DNA from: Corallococcus silvisoli | GTDB lineage: Bacteria > Myxococcota > Myxococcia > Myxococcales > Myxococcaceae | Direction of reading: 5' to 3' | Length of the DNA stretch: 64,000 nucleotides | NCBI RefSeq assembly: GCF_009909145.1 | Contig: NZ_JAAAPJ010000030.1 | Coordinates: forward strand, 1 to 64,000 | In this document: positions 32,901 to 41,251 of the stretch, piece after piece | How positions within the stretch are numbered: position 1 is the stretch's first letter | How the letters are laid out: each line of letters opens with the position of its first letter | Notes under the pieces: model-generated | The model's database searches: none | What the model was told of the DNA's origin: nothing | What the model saw: the letters and a program-made list of their open reading frames with translations, nothing else | Made by a program: the position numbers and the translations under genes

Positions 32901-33157
32901 GCGTGGTGCCGCTGATGCTGGCCAGCGGCGCGGGCTCCGCCGCGCGCAAGTCGCTGGGCACCACCGTCTTCGGCGGGATGCTCTTCTCCACCTTCGTCAA
33001 CCTCATCTTCATCCCGGTGCTCTACGCCATCGTCGAAGGCGCTCGGACGAAGATCCTGAAACATCGAAAGCACGGCAACTCCACGGGCGGTCCACCGTCC
33101 CCGCCGTCGCCGCCACTCCCTCCCGAGGAGGAGCCGCCGCGACCCCAGCCCGCGTAG
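29957..33157 (+). CDS. RND multidrug efflux pump, HAE1 family
   Basis: The 1066-residue protein is full-length for an AcrB/MexB-type transporter: MHFSDFFIRRPVFASVVSIL at the start, twelve membrane segments, two large periplasmic loops, and GLVVDDAIVVIENVERVMEH in TM4 with the Asp pair that relays protons. The second half has GLASKNAILIVEFGEQLRAQ. The hydrophobic substrates cannot be told from sequence. The last 30 residues are Pro-rich, an extra tail. With the two preceding genes it forms a complete tripartite exporter operon; no regulator gene is adjacent. Confidence 0.97.
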   Translation: MHFSDFFIRRPVFASVVSILITLVGAISIPGLPIEQYPELALPQVQITATYTGASAETVESSVTTVLERQLNGMEGMRYLASTSTDDGQCSIIATFDPSRDPDLAAVDAQNRVATATPQLPAQVNALGITVRKAQTQLLVAFGIFDKEKRYDPEFLSNYADVFIRDALLRVKGVGDVRIFGERRFAMRLWLDPTELARRKLTAQDVVLALQEQNVQVGAGKVGQAPTASDQAYQLSLQVNGQLSSAKEFENIVVQRGADGALVRIRDVGRAQLGAESYTQLLRFDGQDAVGLGITQLPRSNALQVREGVEAELKRLSVNFPPGLTYKVAFDTTLAVSASIREVLQSLGEAILLVIIVIFIFLHGWRSVLVAVTTLPVSLVGTFMFVNAFGFSLNTLTLFGLTLATGLVVDDAIVVIENVERVMEHDKLDAHTATSRGMQQVSGVVVATALVLSAVFIPVSFFPGTTGAIYRQFALTIAFSISLSALVALTLSPALCARLLRANEGKKFLLARKFDDGLDSLRRGYGKLLGFMLGKARWLVVAAFVVFLAATGLLYRSVPSGFIPDEDQAYLIVAVQGPEGTSLEYTRQVLLQVEAILHKQPEVIDIFTVGGFSLLGTGANYGSLFINLKPWEERKKKEESVASMVERLRGPLSQVGGARVLPLQPPAIRGVGSVGGFEFVLEDQEGAHSLEELAQATQALVGKANQEPRLRGVFSAYSAGSPQLNIEVDREKAKAQGVPLSAVFSTLQVYMGSQYVNDFTFANRVYRVFVQAAIPFRDNPKDIGSFYVRSDSGGMVPLEALVKLTPVATAQTISHYNLFRAANINGQGRPGVSTGQSLQIMENLAQQTLPPGFTYEWTGLSLEQKSAGNTVLVIFALGIIFVFLVLSAQYESFALPFVVMLAVPVAMLGALLLQTLRGLVNDVFCQVGLVMLVGLASKNAILIVEFGEQLRAQGQGVVESAINAAETRLRPILMTSFAFLFGVVPLMLASGAGSAARKSLGTTVFGGMLFSTFVNLIFIPVLYAIVEGARTKILKHRKHGNSTGGPPSPPSPPLPPEEEPPRPQPA

Positions 33158-33244
33158 AAACCAGTCGGGAAGGACCCGCACTGCGAGCAAGCACTCTGGT
33201 GCGCTATCCGGCGCCGGAGCGCCTTGGTTATCCTTGGCCGACGC

Positions 33245-35116
33245 ATGGCTTCTCCCCTGACTGTCGATGAGCGGCGTCGGTGGCTGTACACGTTGAAGCA
33301 GGCGCCCGCGCTGCGCCACACCCGCGCGTCCGTCCTCCTTCGCCTGCTGGGAAGGGCCCGGCTGGTGGAGCCCGCCGCGGGTGACGGCGTCTGCCGGGAA
33401 GGCGAGGAGGTGGACGGCATCTACCTCCTGCGCTCGGGCGAGTGGGAGGTGACGGCGGGAGGGTCCGTGCTCTTGCACCTGCGCTCGGGCATGTCGCTGG
33501 GCGTGGAGGCGCTCGCGCGGGGCACGTGGCCCGTCACGGTGACGGCGCGGTCCGCGTCGCACGCGCTGTTCATTCCCCGCGCGGAGCTGGACGCCGTGGC
33601 GGCCGCGCCCCGTCACGGCGGGGCGGGAGCGGGGAGCGGGCCGCGCGCGGAGGTGGTGACGTTCCGGACGCAGGGCCTGGAGCTGCCGCCCGCGGTGCTG
33701 TCCACGCTGGTGGAGCTGGTGGCGAAGGTGATGGTCCACGACTTCGGGGACCGGGTGCTGCTGGTGCGCGCCGGGACGAAGCGGACGGAGGGCGCGGTGC
33801 GCGGCGCGGATGGCGTGTACCGCCGCGCGGTGGGCCCGCGTACGCGGGAGGCCGGGGGCGCGCCGTTCGTGGCCCCGGACGAGGACTTCGACTGCGTGCT
33901 GGTGGACGGGCTCGCGGTGCCGGAGGGCCTGGCCACGCGCGAGGTGCGGCTGGTGCCGCCCGAGGGCGAAGCGGACGCCGGGGAGCTCTCGCGAGCGCCG
34001 GTGCTGTCCACGGTGCTGCTGTCGCCGTGGCGCTCGCAGGGCAGCCCGACGCTGCGGGGCCGCTCGCTGCCGGACGAGGACGGCTGGGACGAGGCCGCGC
34101 CGCCGCCCGGGTGCCGGCTGCGGCTGGACTGGGAGCGGCTGGTGGCGCGCAGGGGGGATTCGCGGCCCCTGGCCGCGCTGGGGCTGGACGCGGGGACGCG
34201 GGATGCGCTGTCGCGGTGGGCGCGCGCCATCACCGGCCGGCGCGTGGGGCTGGCGCTCAGCGGCGGCGGCGTGTGGGGCTTCTACCACGTGCACCTGCTG
34301 CGGCGGCTGGCGGCGCTGGACGTGCCAGTGGACTTCCTCAGCAGCTCCAGCATGGGCTCCCTGGTGGGCGCGTACTTCTGCGGCACCGCGCGCGACGGGC
34401 GCGAGGGCCTGGATGGCCTGCGCCGGCTCCAGCACCGCGCGAAGGTCGGGCACCTGTCCGCGGCGGCGCTGTCCTCCGTCGTCACCACGCAGGCCATGGA
34501 GTGGCTGGTGCGAGGCGACCTGGGGGACCTGGCGCTGGAGGAGCTGCCCACGGCCTTCCTGCCGGTGACGACGGACCTGTCCACGGGCCGGTGCGTGGTG
34601 CTGGAGAAGGGGCCGCTGGCGCTGGCGGTGCGCGCCAGCGGTTCGGCGCCGGGCGTGTGGGCGCCCACGCTCCAGCCGCCCGCGCGCTACGTGGACGGGG
34701 CCTTCACCAGCATGGTGCCGGTGGACGTGCTGCTCGACGCGGGCGCGGACCTGGTCTTCTCCAGCAACATCTTCCCCATGGGCCACCACCACGCCGCGCG
34801 GCCGCTGCTGCCCGGGGCGGTGGGGCTGTTCCTCTCCGCGCTCAACCCGGTGGCGCGGGCCAAGGACCTGCTGGCCAGCGGCGTGCTGCTGCTGCACCGC
34901 AGCGGCGACCTGGAGTCGGCGCGCGGGGACCTGCGCTATGACGTGGGCCCGCGCGACCATCCGCTGCTCGGGTCCATGCGCTTCTCGCACGTGGACGACG
35001 TGCTGGACGAGGCCGCGCGCGACATGGACCTGGAGCAGAAGCTGCTGGAGCTCAAGCAGGCCTGGGAGTCGCTGCGCGTGCGCCGCAACACGGGCGGCGG
35101 AAGGAGGGCCGCGTGA
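33245..35116 (+). CDS. cNMP-binding domain / patatin-like phospholipase
   Basis: The 623-residue protein starts with a cyclic-nucleotide-binding-like beta-barrel (residues 35-115: VEPAAGDGVCREGEEVDGIY, SLGVEALARGTWPVT). A middle region follows, then a patatin domain from about 330. Patatin motifs are the oxyanion loop LALSGGGVWGFYH, the nucleophile segment SSSSMGSLVGAYF and the acid YVDGAFTSMVPVD. The usual GxSxG has Ser in place of the first Gly. This order (cNMP domain plus patatin) is that of NTE-like lysophospholipases. The start at 33245 gives the first 7 residues less than the longest reading. It overlaps the next gene by 4 bases. Confidence 0.88.
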   Translation: MASPLTVDERRRWLYTLKQAPALRHTRASVLLRLLGRARLVEPAAGDGVCREGEEVDGIYLLRSGEWEVTAGGSVLLHLRSGMSLGVEALARGTWPVTVTARSASHALFIPRAELDAVAAAPRHGGAGAGSGPRAEVVTFRTQGLELPPAVLSTLVELVAKVMVHDFGDRVLLVRAGTKRTEGAVRGADGVYRRAVGPRTREAGGAPFVAPDEDFDCVLVDGLAVPEGLATREVRLVPPEGEADAGELSRAPVLSTVLLSPWRSQGSPTLRGRSLPDEDGWDEAAPPPGCRLRLDWERLVARRGDSRPLAALGLDAGTRDALSRWARAITGRRVGLALSGGGVWGFYHVHLLRRLAALDVPVDFLSSSSMGSLVGAYFCGTARDGREGLDGLRRLQHRAKVGHLSAAALSSVVTTQAMEWLVRGDLGDLALEELPTAFLPVTTDLSTGRCVVLEKGPLALAVRASGSAPGVWAPTLQPPARYVDGAFTSMVPVDVLLDAGADLVFSSNIFPMGHHHAARPLLPGAVGLFLSALNPVARAKDLLASGVLLLHRSGDLESARGDLRYDVGPRDHPLLGSMRFSHVDDVLDEAARDMDLEQKLLELKQAWESLRVRRNTGGGRRAA

Positions 35117-36081
35117 TTCCCGTCCGCATCCTGGGCACCGCGAGCGTGCTCCCCGGCCCGCCGGTGACGACCGCCGCGCTGTGCGAGCGCGTGGGGCGCG
35201 ACGCGGCGGAGGTGGAGAAGAAGACGGGCATCCGCACGCGGCACTTCGCCCCGGCGGGCACGCGGGCGGCGGACCTGGGGGCGCAGGCCCTGCGAGGCGC
35301 GCTGGAGGCGGCGGGCCTGGAGGCGTCCGCGCTCAAGCGCATCCTCTTCGTGTCGTCCATGGGCGGGGACGTCACCACGCCGGCCAACGGCAGCCGGGTG
35401 GCGGCGGCGCTGGGGCTGTCGGGCACCTGCGACGCCATGGACGTGGGCAACGCGTGCATGGGGTTCCTGAGCGCCTTCGACCTGGCGGCGCGCTCGGTGG
35501 CGACGGGGCTGGGGCCGGTGGGCGTGGTGTCCGTGGAGCTGCTGTCGCGCACGACGCGGCCGGAGGACCCCCGGCCCTACCTGGTGCTGGGCGACGCGGC
35601 GGCGGCGGTGGTGCTGGGCGACGCGCGGCCGGGCGAGGGCGTGCTGGGCGCCGCCTTCGGCAACGACGGCACGCTCCCGCCGGACGTCGTGCTGGAGAAC
35701 CCGCACATGACGGGCCGGCCGGAGGGCATGCGCTTCCTCACGCCATCCCGGGACATGACGCGCGTGGCGCTGGGAGCGCTGAAGCGCGCGGCGTCGGAGG
35801 TGCTTCAGCGGGCGGGGCTGACGGTGGCGGACGTGGCGTGGGTGCTGACGCACCAGCCCAACGGCAGCATGCTCGCGGCCATCCTCCAGGCGCTGGAGGT
35901 GCCGCCCGAGAAGAGCGTGACGGTGGTGGACACGGTGGGCAGCGTGGGTTCCGCGTCCCTCGGGACGGGGTTGGACCGGCTGTGGCGCACGCGGCCGGTG
36001 AAGCCCGGGGACCGGGTGCTGCTGGTGGGCGTGGGCGCGGGCGTGGCGCACGGCGCGGTGCTGTACCGGGTGGGCGGATGA
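35113..36081 (+). CDS. KASIII (FabH)-like ketoacyl synthase with atypical active site
   Basis: The 322-residue protein has the thiolase fold of beta-ketoacyl-ACP synthase III: nucleophile Cys115 in VGNACMGFLSAF and His247 in LTHQPNGSML. The Asn that completes the FabH triad (GNTSAAS in E. coli) is Ser277 here (VGSVGSAS). Loss of Asn argues against standard decarboxylative condensation and for acyl transfer, hydrolysis or a modified condensation, as seen in some specialised KASIII-like enzymes. The GTG overlaps the patatin stop (GTGA) and its own stop overlaps the acyltransferase ATG. A role in acyl-chain remodelling of lipids is inferred. Confidence 0.9.
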   Translation: MIPVRILGTASVLPGPPVTTAALCERVGRDAAEVEKKTGIRTRHFAPAGTRAADLGAQALRGALEAAGLEASALKRILFVSSMGGDVTTPANGSRVAAALGLSGTCDAMDVGNACMGFLSAFDLAARSVATGLGPVGVVSVELLSRTTRPEDPRPYLVLGDAAAAVVLGDARPGEGVLGAAFGNDGTLPPDVVLENPHMTGRPEGMRFLTPSRDMTRVALGALKRAASEVLQRAGLTVADVAWVLTHQPNGSMLAAILQALEVPPEKSVTVVDTVGSVGSASLGTGLDRLWRTRPVKPGDRVLLVGVGAGVAHGAVLYRVGG

Positions 36082-36833
36082 CGGCGGTGGCCGTGGCGGC
36101 GAGGGCCGCGTGGCTGGGGACGTTCCGCCTGCTCCAGCGCTACCACCGCTACGAGGTGGTGAACCTGGAGCCGCTCCTGAGGCCGGGCGCGAAGCTGCTG
36201 GTGGGCTACCACGGGCGGCCCCTGGCCACGGACCTGTGCATGCTGACGGTGACGCTGCACGACCGCCTGGGCTACCTGCCCCACGGCATCGCGCACGGCG
36301 CCTTCGACAGCATCCCCGGCATGCGGCAGGTGGCGGACGGGCTGGGCTTCGTCACGGGCGACGGGCCGCTGCTGGAGGAGGCGGTGGCGCGGGGCGAGCA
36401 TGTCCTGGTGCAGCCGGGCGGCACGCGCGAGGGCTGCCGCGACTTCCGGCACCGCTACCGCGTGGACTGGGGGGACCGGCTGGGCTACCTGCGGCTGGCC
36501 GTGCGCCACCGGCTGCCCATCATCCCCATCGCGGGCCACGGCATGGACGACGCGTACGTGGGGCTGAATGACGGCTATGCCTGGGGCAAGCGCGTGGGGA
36601 TGCCAGGACGTCTGCCGTTGTGGCTGGGCGTGGGCGCCACGGGGTTGTGGCCCCTGTCCCTGCCGTTCCCGGTGAAGATGACCCAGTGGGTAGGAGAGCC
36701 GCTGGCGTCCCATCTGGTCCCGGGCTTCGACGCGGGAGACCGGGAGTCCCTGCGGGCGGTGCACCGGGAGGTGACGGGCGCCGTGCAGGGGCTGCTGGAC
36801 GCGGCGCGCGGCGGCTACCAGCGGACGCGGTAG
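36078..36833 (+). CDS. Lysophospholipid/diacylglycerol acyltransferase-like protein
   Basis: The 251-residue protein resembles the PlsC/DGAT2-like acyltransferase fold. YHGRPLATD near residue 41 corresponds to the His-x-Asp catalytic block (His with a more distant Asp than the standard HX4D), and LVQPGGTREGCRDF corresponds to the second block for the acyl acceptor. YLRLAVRHRLPIIPIAGHG is the third. It should transfer an acyl chain to a glycerolipid or similar alcohol. The ATG overlaps the KASIII stop (ATGA). Its end overlaps by 19 bases with the convergent DUF2378 gene. Confidence 0.82.
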   Translation: MTAVAVAARAAWLGTFRLLQRYHRYEVVNLEPLLRPGAKLLVGYHGRPLATDLCMLTVTLHDRLGYLPHGIAHGAFDSIPGMRQVADGLGFVTGDGPLLEEAVARGEHVLVQPGGTREGCRDFRHRYRVDWGDRLGYLRLAVRHRLPIIPIAGHGMDDAYVGLNDGYAWGKRVGMPGRLPLWLGVGATGLWPLSLPFPVKMTQWVGEPLASHLVPGFDAGDRESLRAVHREVTGAVQGLLDAARGGYQRTR

Positions 36834-37357
36834 GTGGCGGCGCGGCCCTCGCGCAGCTCCACCACCGTGGTCAGGCCCTTCACGCCGGTGGTCAGCGTTC
36901 CGAAGTGACAGATGGCGCCGATGAACTGCGGGTACGTCCCGCCCTCGTTCACCTTGATGCGGTAGTCCCGGTCCGCCAGCCGGTCCACCTCCACGTGGAG
37001 GAAGTTGCTGCCGGAGGCCAGGTTGCGCGACGTGCGCTCCAGGGCCCGCGCGGGGCCCAGCAGCTTCAGCACGCCGTGCAGCGCGCGGCCCATGTTCGTC
37101 TCGAAGTAGCCCGTGACGAACCGCTCGCCCAGCAGCCACTGCGCCTCGCCCATGGGGACGCCCGGGAACAGCTCCTCCGCGCCAATCTGGAGCAGCCGCT
37201 GCCAGATGGCGTTGGGATACGCGGGCTCCAGCTTCCGGTCCAGGTCCAGCCCCGCGGCCTTCAGCTTCGCGCGCAAGGGGCCTTCCAGCCGGCCCTTCAG
37301 GGCCAACAGCAGACCTTCGACCGTATGGCCGAAGACGATCTCGGACGGGTTCGACAC
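36815..37357 (-). CDS. DUF2378 (TIGR02265) family protein
   Basis: The 180-residue protein belongs to the myxobacterial paralogous family TIGR02265/DUF2378: VFGHTVEGLLLALKGRL at the start, AYPNAIWQRLLQIGAEELFP, GERFVTGYFETNMGRALHGV, then RTSRNLASGSNFLHVEV. Dozens of paralogues are typical per genome, often beside regulators, and their function is unknown. AGGAG sits 6 bases before the GTG at 37357, giving the normal family length. In-frame GTG at 37375 and TTG at 37435 have poorer signals. Confidence 0.82.
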   Translation of the reverse strand: MSNPSEIVFGHTVEGLLLALKGRLEGPLRAKLKAAGLDLDRKLEPAYPNAIWQRLLQIGAEELFPGVPMGEAQWLLGERFVTGYFETNMGRALHGVLKLLGPARALERTSRNLASGSNFLHVEVDRLADRDYRIKVNEGGTYPQFIGAICHFGTLTTGVKGLTTVVELREGRAATYRVRW

Positions 37358-37594
37358 AAGGGGCTCCTGTGACACGTCTCGGGGGATGACGTGGCTCGGT
37401 GCCCACTGGTTAGACCGTCGCGGACTTGTGAACAACCCCTACATCCCCAGGGTGATGACGATTTCGACCGGGAGACACCCTGACAGGTCCCGTGCCGCGT
37501 AAAGCCCCCGCCCCTGCTTCGTGGACTCATCAACAGACACCCCTCCCTGACGTCACACGTCGTTTCGCGGCCCGTTGCGGCAATGATTGCCCGT

Positions 37595-37609
37595 CTGTCC
37601 AAGGGACAG
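37595..37609. promoter_or_regulatory. Small inverted repeat in the leader of the 37.6-kb operon
   Basis: CTGTCC-AAG-GGACAG is a perfect 6-base inverted repeat ending 26 bases before the ATG at 37636. It may be an operator or an RNA hairpin. The palindrome TGACGTCA lies upstream in the same 278-base divergent region. The ribosome binding site is GGGGGGAC. Confidence 0.35.
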
Positions 37610-37635
37610 GATGACACTACGACTGGGGGGACATC

Positions 37636-39906
37636 ATGAGCTGGAGCATCAACATTCCCGTGGTGAGTACTCTCAAGCTCGCCCTGGGCAATGCCGCGCA
37701 CGACCAGGCGCTGGGCAACGCGGACCTGGGCGGGAGCAAGCCCATCCCCATTCCGGGCGGACAGGTGTCCCTGGGGGCGGCGCTGAAGGCCTCCGTGGAG
37801 CTCTTCAACGACCCGGATGACAAGGACGCGCACGGCATCATCGGCGTCGCCCCGAAGGAGTCGGACGGCTCCACGGTGGAGCCGCTCTACTCACCGGATG
37901 GGACCGCGTGCTGGCTGAAGTACGCGGCCCAGCTGGACGCGGAGGCCACGGGCGTGGGCCCCTTTCCCTTCGTCGAGCTGAGCGGCGGGGGCACCGTCCA
38001 GGTGCTGGTGACGGACTACCGGCAACACACCGCGACCCAGACGCTGGAGGCCGCGCTGGGCGCGGACGCGAAGTCCCTGCGGCTGCCCTTCCTGGTGGGG
38101 GACGTGCAGGCGCTGCGGCCCGGGGACGCGCTGTCCTTCCAGTCCGCCCTGGAGCTGAAGGCCGGGGTGAAGGTGTCCTGGTCCATCCTCAGCGGCTCCC
38201 TGGCGTCCGCGCTCGCGAAGCGCCTGGCCGGGAACCTGGTGTTCGACTTCAAGGTGGAGGCGGGCGCGTCCATTGGAGGCACGGTGTCGCTCAAGGACGA
38301 GTTCCGGCTCGTCTTCTCCCGCCCGACGGTCGACGGGCCGTTCCGCGTGTCGGTTCGCAAGGCCACCTCGGACTCCGCCGGGACCCAGGTGGGGGTGGGC
38401 GTCACGCTGCAGTACTCCTCGCCGCTGCTCGCCGCGATCCTCGGCGCCGTGGACTCGCGGGTGCAGGACGCGTTGAAGCTCGTGGAGGGGCTGGAGAACA
38501 ACGCCCTCACGCCCGTGCTCCTCCAGGTCGCGGGCGCCGCGCTGAAACAGCTGGGCTTCCTGAAGTCGTCGGACCTCACGCTGGCGTCCATCCGGGCCGC
38601 CTACGACGAGCTGAAGGCCTTCGTCGATTCGGTCGTGAGCGGGGCGCTCAAGGCCGCCTTCACCTACGAGTACGTCCGGAGCACCGAGGACTCGACGCTG
38701 ATGGAGCTGGAGGTCCCCGCGGATCAGCTGGCGGCCGCGCACGGCGACTTCATCTCCGGGGACCTCGCCTCCATCCAGAGCCGCGTGAAGAACGCGTGGC
38801 TGAAGCGCTACTTCCACATGAAGACCGTCGAGTCCGAGCGCTCCTGGGGCCTGGGCCTGAGCTGGCGCGACGTCAACTTCGCCACGCAAGAGGACCGGCG
38901 GAAGCTCAAGGCCGTCGTCCAGCACGCGTCGCGCGACCACCGCAACGGCCCGCGCCGCTACGCCTTCCTGGGCGCCCGGAGCTATTCCAGCTCCGGCCTC
39001 CTGTACGGGGGGAGGACCTCCAGCTGGGGCACCGACTTCAGCGCGCAGATGCCGCGCTACTCGCTCACGCCCAGCGCGGATGAGTTCGAGTTCGCCTTCT
39101 TCGCCCAGCGCAAGGTGGAGGACGCGCTGTCGAAGGAGCTGATCCAGGGCGAGCTGGACGCCGCCACCGTCTGGGGCGTCCTGCGCCCCGAGGACCTGGT
39201 GGAGCTGGTGGAGCGCTTCTTCCGCGTGGCCCCCGGCGGCACGCAGGCGTCCTCGCGGCTGGAGCTGCGGGTGGACACCGACAGCTTCCGGAAGCTGCTG
39301 GCGAAGCTCGGCACGGAGCCCGTCCTGGAGCGACAGGCCTTCGCGCGGGCCCTGGCGCGCGCGCTGCCCCGGGCCAACCAGCCCGTGCGCAGGAACATCG
39401 ACCGGAGGGAAGAGCTCTACACGCCGCTCTGGGACGCCTACCTGAAGGACGGCGGGAGGGATTGGACGCGGGACCGCGCCAGGGCGAACGTGGGGTATCA
39501 CCTGAAGACCCACGCCGGGGCGGACGGCGCCTCCGCCGCGCAGTGGGAGTTGAGCGGGCTCACCGGCACGTTCTCGGACGTGCTCGAGCAGTCGTCGCGC
39601 TACGGGGGCGACATCGGAGGCAGGCCGTACGGGAAGGTGCATGCCTTCTGGAAGGACCTGCTCGACAAGCTCAGCGCGCTGAACAAGGCCATCCAGAGCG
39701 AGACCGTCATCCCGGAGAGCGACGCGACCTCCGTCGTGCAGCAGGCCTTCGTGGCCCTGGACGACCTGGTCTGCGACGACTTCCGCGTCGCCGCGTTCAT
39801 GGGCTGGCTCGACATGCTCGGCAAGCGGTGGGGCCTGGAGGCGGGCATGCAACGGAGCCTGACCATTGAAGTGGGTGAAAAGCGGTTCGTCACGTCGCAC
39901 GGCTGA
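37636..39906 (+). CDS. Large protein of unknown function, first gene of two
   Basis: The 756-residue soluble protein has no signal peptide and I recognise no family. Residues 1-250 are beta-rich with many short Gly/Val strands (VQVLVTDYRQHTATQTLEAA, GASIGGTVSLKDEFRLVFSR). Residues 250-400 look helical (VEGLENNALTPVLLQVAGAA). A beta-rich part with NGPRRYAFLGARSYSSSG follows, and the C-terminal 270 residues are mixed and charged. There are no nucleotide-binding, metal or catalytic motifs that I can defend. A strong GGGGGGAC site precedes the ATG. The next gene starts 27 bases after the stop and is surely co-transcribed. Confidence 0.75.
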   Translation: MSWSINIPVVSTLKLALGNAAHDQALGNADLGGSKPIPIPGGQVSLGAALKASVELFNDPDDKDAHGIIGVAPKESDGSTVEPLYSPDGTACWLKYAAQLDAEATGVGPFPFVELSGGGTVQVLVTDYRQHTATQTLEAALGADAKSLRLPFLVGDVQALRPGDALSFQSALELKAGVKVSWSILSGSLASALAKRLAGNLVFDFKVEAGASIGGTVSLKDEFRLVFSRPTVDGPFRVSVRKATSDSAGTQVGVGVTLQYSSPLLAAILGAVDSRVQDALKLVEGLENNALTPVLLQVAGAALKQLGFLKSSDLTLASIRAAYDELKAFVDSVVSGALKAAFTYEYVRSTEDSTLMELEVPADQLAAAHGDFISGDLASIQSRVKNAWLKRYFHMKTVESERSWGLGLSWRDVNFATQEDRRKLKAVVQHASRDHRNGPRRYAFLGARSYSSSGLLYGGRTSSWGTDFSAQMPRYSLTPSADEFEFAFFAQRKVEDALSKELIQGELDAATVWGVLRPEDLVELVERFFRVAPGGTQASSRLELRVDTDSFRKLLAKLGTEPVLERQAFARALARALPRANQPVRRNIDRREELYTPLWDAYLKDGGRDWTRDRARANVGYHLKTHAGADGASAAQWELSGLTGTFSDVLEQSSRYGGDIGGRPYGKVHAFWKDLLDKLSALNKAIQSETVIPESDATSVVQQAFVALDDLVCDDFRVAAFMGWLDMLGKRWGLEAGMQRSLTIEVGEKRFVTSHG

Positions 39907-39933
39907 AGTCCCTTCCGGAAAGACCGAACCCCC

Positions 39934-41193
39934 ATGGCGACCTTCTCGGATACGACCACGCGCCGGATTCAACTGGGTGCGCTGGCGCTGTTGCTGACGG
40001 AAGTGCTCCTCTGCGCCCTCCAGGTCGGAGGCCTGTCCCCACAGAGCGTCGGGCTGGCGGTGTTCTGGCCGCTGGCCTGGCTGGGCCTGGGCGGGCTCCT
40101 GGGCTTCCTCTTCGGAATTCCCAAGGTGCTCCAGCAGGAGGCGGCGGACCCCACGCCGGGCTCCTCCCGCTACGTGCTCGGGGTGAACACGAACCTGGAG
40201 CAGATCTCCGACTGGCTCACGAAGCTGCTGATCGGCGTCGGGCTGGTGGAGCTGTCGCGCCTGCCCACCGCCATCGCGACGGTCGCGCTGGAGATGACGG
40301 GCAACACGCCGGGCCTGACCAAGTCCCTGGCGGAGGCCATCATCGTGCTCTTCTCCGTCGAGGGCTTCATCGGCGGCTACCTCTGCACGCGGCTCTATCT
40401 CCCGCGGGAGCTCCGCCGGGCGGATCAGGCGACGTACGACGAGGAGACCCGGGAGGCGCTCGCGCAGGCCCCGGTGCCCGTCCCCGAGGAGCGGCCGGAG
40501 GTCTCCGAAGCGCAGCAGAAGGCCGCCGAGCTTGTCACCGAGCGGCCCCTGCGGGACGTCCGTGGGCAGGACGTCCCCCTGTGGGCGCGCGCGCAGGCCA
40601 TCCGGAACAACCCGGGCGAGGCCATCACCGCCTTTCGCTCGGCCATCGAGCTCGACCCCAAGAACCCCAAGCTCCGGGTGGAGCTCACCCGGCTGCTGAA
40701 TCTCACCGGGAACCGGGAGGAAGCCTGGAGGCAGGTGCAAGAGGCCCATGCGCTCTTGAAGCCCCCCGGAAGCGTCCGGCTCGCGGAGAGCGTCTACGAC
40801 TGGCTGACGTACCTGCCGCTCTGGGAGGGCGCGGAGGGTGTCGCGAAGACGGTCCATTACGTCGACGAGTTCCGCGAGCGCTACCCCGGTGTCGCCGTGC
40901 CGGGCAGCATCCTCGTCAACCTGACCGCGGCCCATGGGCAACAAGCCCGCGCCCTGCTGGAGAAGGGCGTCCCCCGCGAGGCGCCCGAGTTCCGGGAGGT
41001 CCGTGCGAAGACCCTGAAGGCGCTCAACGAGACCCTGACCACGGGAGGGAGCAGGTGGGCACCCCGGCTGCGGCAGCTGCTCGACCCTCGCGCTCGTGGC
41101 AAGGCGCCCGACGACAACGACCTGGAGGTCTTCGAGTCGGACAACGAGTTCCGCGTCGCGCTGGGGCTCGCGCCCGTCCAGCAGGCCGCCTGA
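39934..41193 (+). CDS. Membrane protein with cytoplasmic helical-repeat tail, unknown function
   Basis: The 419-residue protein has an N-terminal membrane part of about four hydrophobic segments (near residues 14-33, 42-62, 93-112 and 130-152). Between them is GFLFGIPKVLQQE followed by NTNLEQISDWLTKLLIGVGL, a pair of motifs I associate with uncharacterised bacterial membrane proteins, some next to conflict genes. After a Pro/Glu-rich linker come one or two TPR-like hairpins (NPGEAITAFRSAIELDPKN) and an acidic tail. It could anchor the large protein encoded just upstream to the inner membrane. Function unknown. Confidence 0.75.
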   Translation: MATFSDTTTRRIQLGALALLLTEVLLCALQVGGLSPQSVGLAVFWPLAWLGLGGLLGFLFGIPKVLQQEAADPTPGSSRYVLGVNTNLEQISDWLTKLLIGVGLVELSRLPTAIATVALEMTGNTPGLTKSLAEAIIVLFSVEGFIGGYLCTRLYLPRELRRADQATYDEETREALAQAPVPVPEERPEVSEAQQKAAELVTERPLRDVRGQDVPLWARAQAIRNNPGEAITAFRSAIELDPKNPKLRVELTRLLNLTGNREEAWRQVQEAHALLKPPGSVRLAESVYDWLTYLPLWEGAEGVAKTVHYVDEFRERYPGVAVPGSILVNLTAAHGQQARALLEKGVPREAPEFREVRAKTLKALNETLTTGGSRWAPRLRQLLDPRARGKAPDDNDLEVFESDNEFRVALGLAPVQQAA

Positions 41194-41251
41194 CCCGGCG
41201 GACCTTGGGCCCCTGACGGACCTCGCGAAGGCCCGTCTCCCGGAGTTTCAC

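Noticed and set aside
37891..40944. A 1017-codon minus-strand open frame opposite the unknown two-gene operon
   Set aside because: Same shadow pattern (Arg/Gly/Leu-rich, no motifs). The plus-strand genes have strong ribosome binding sites, membrane helices and normal composition.
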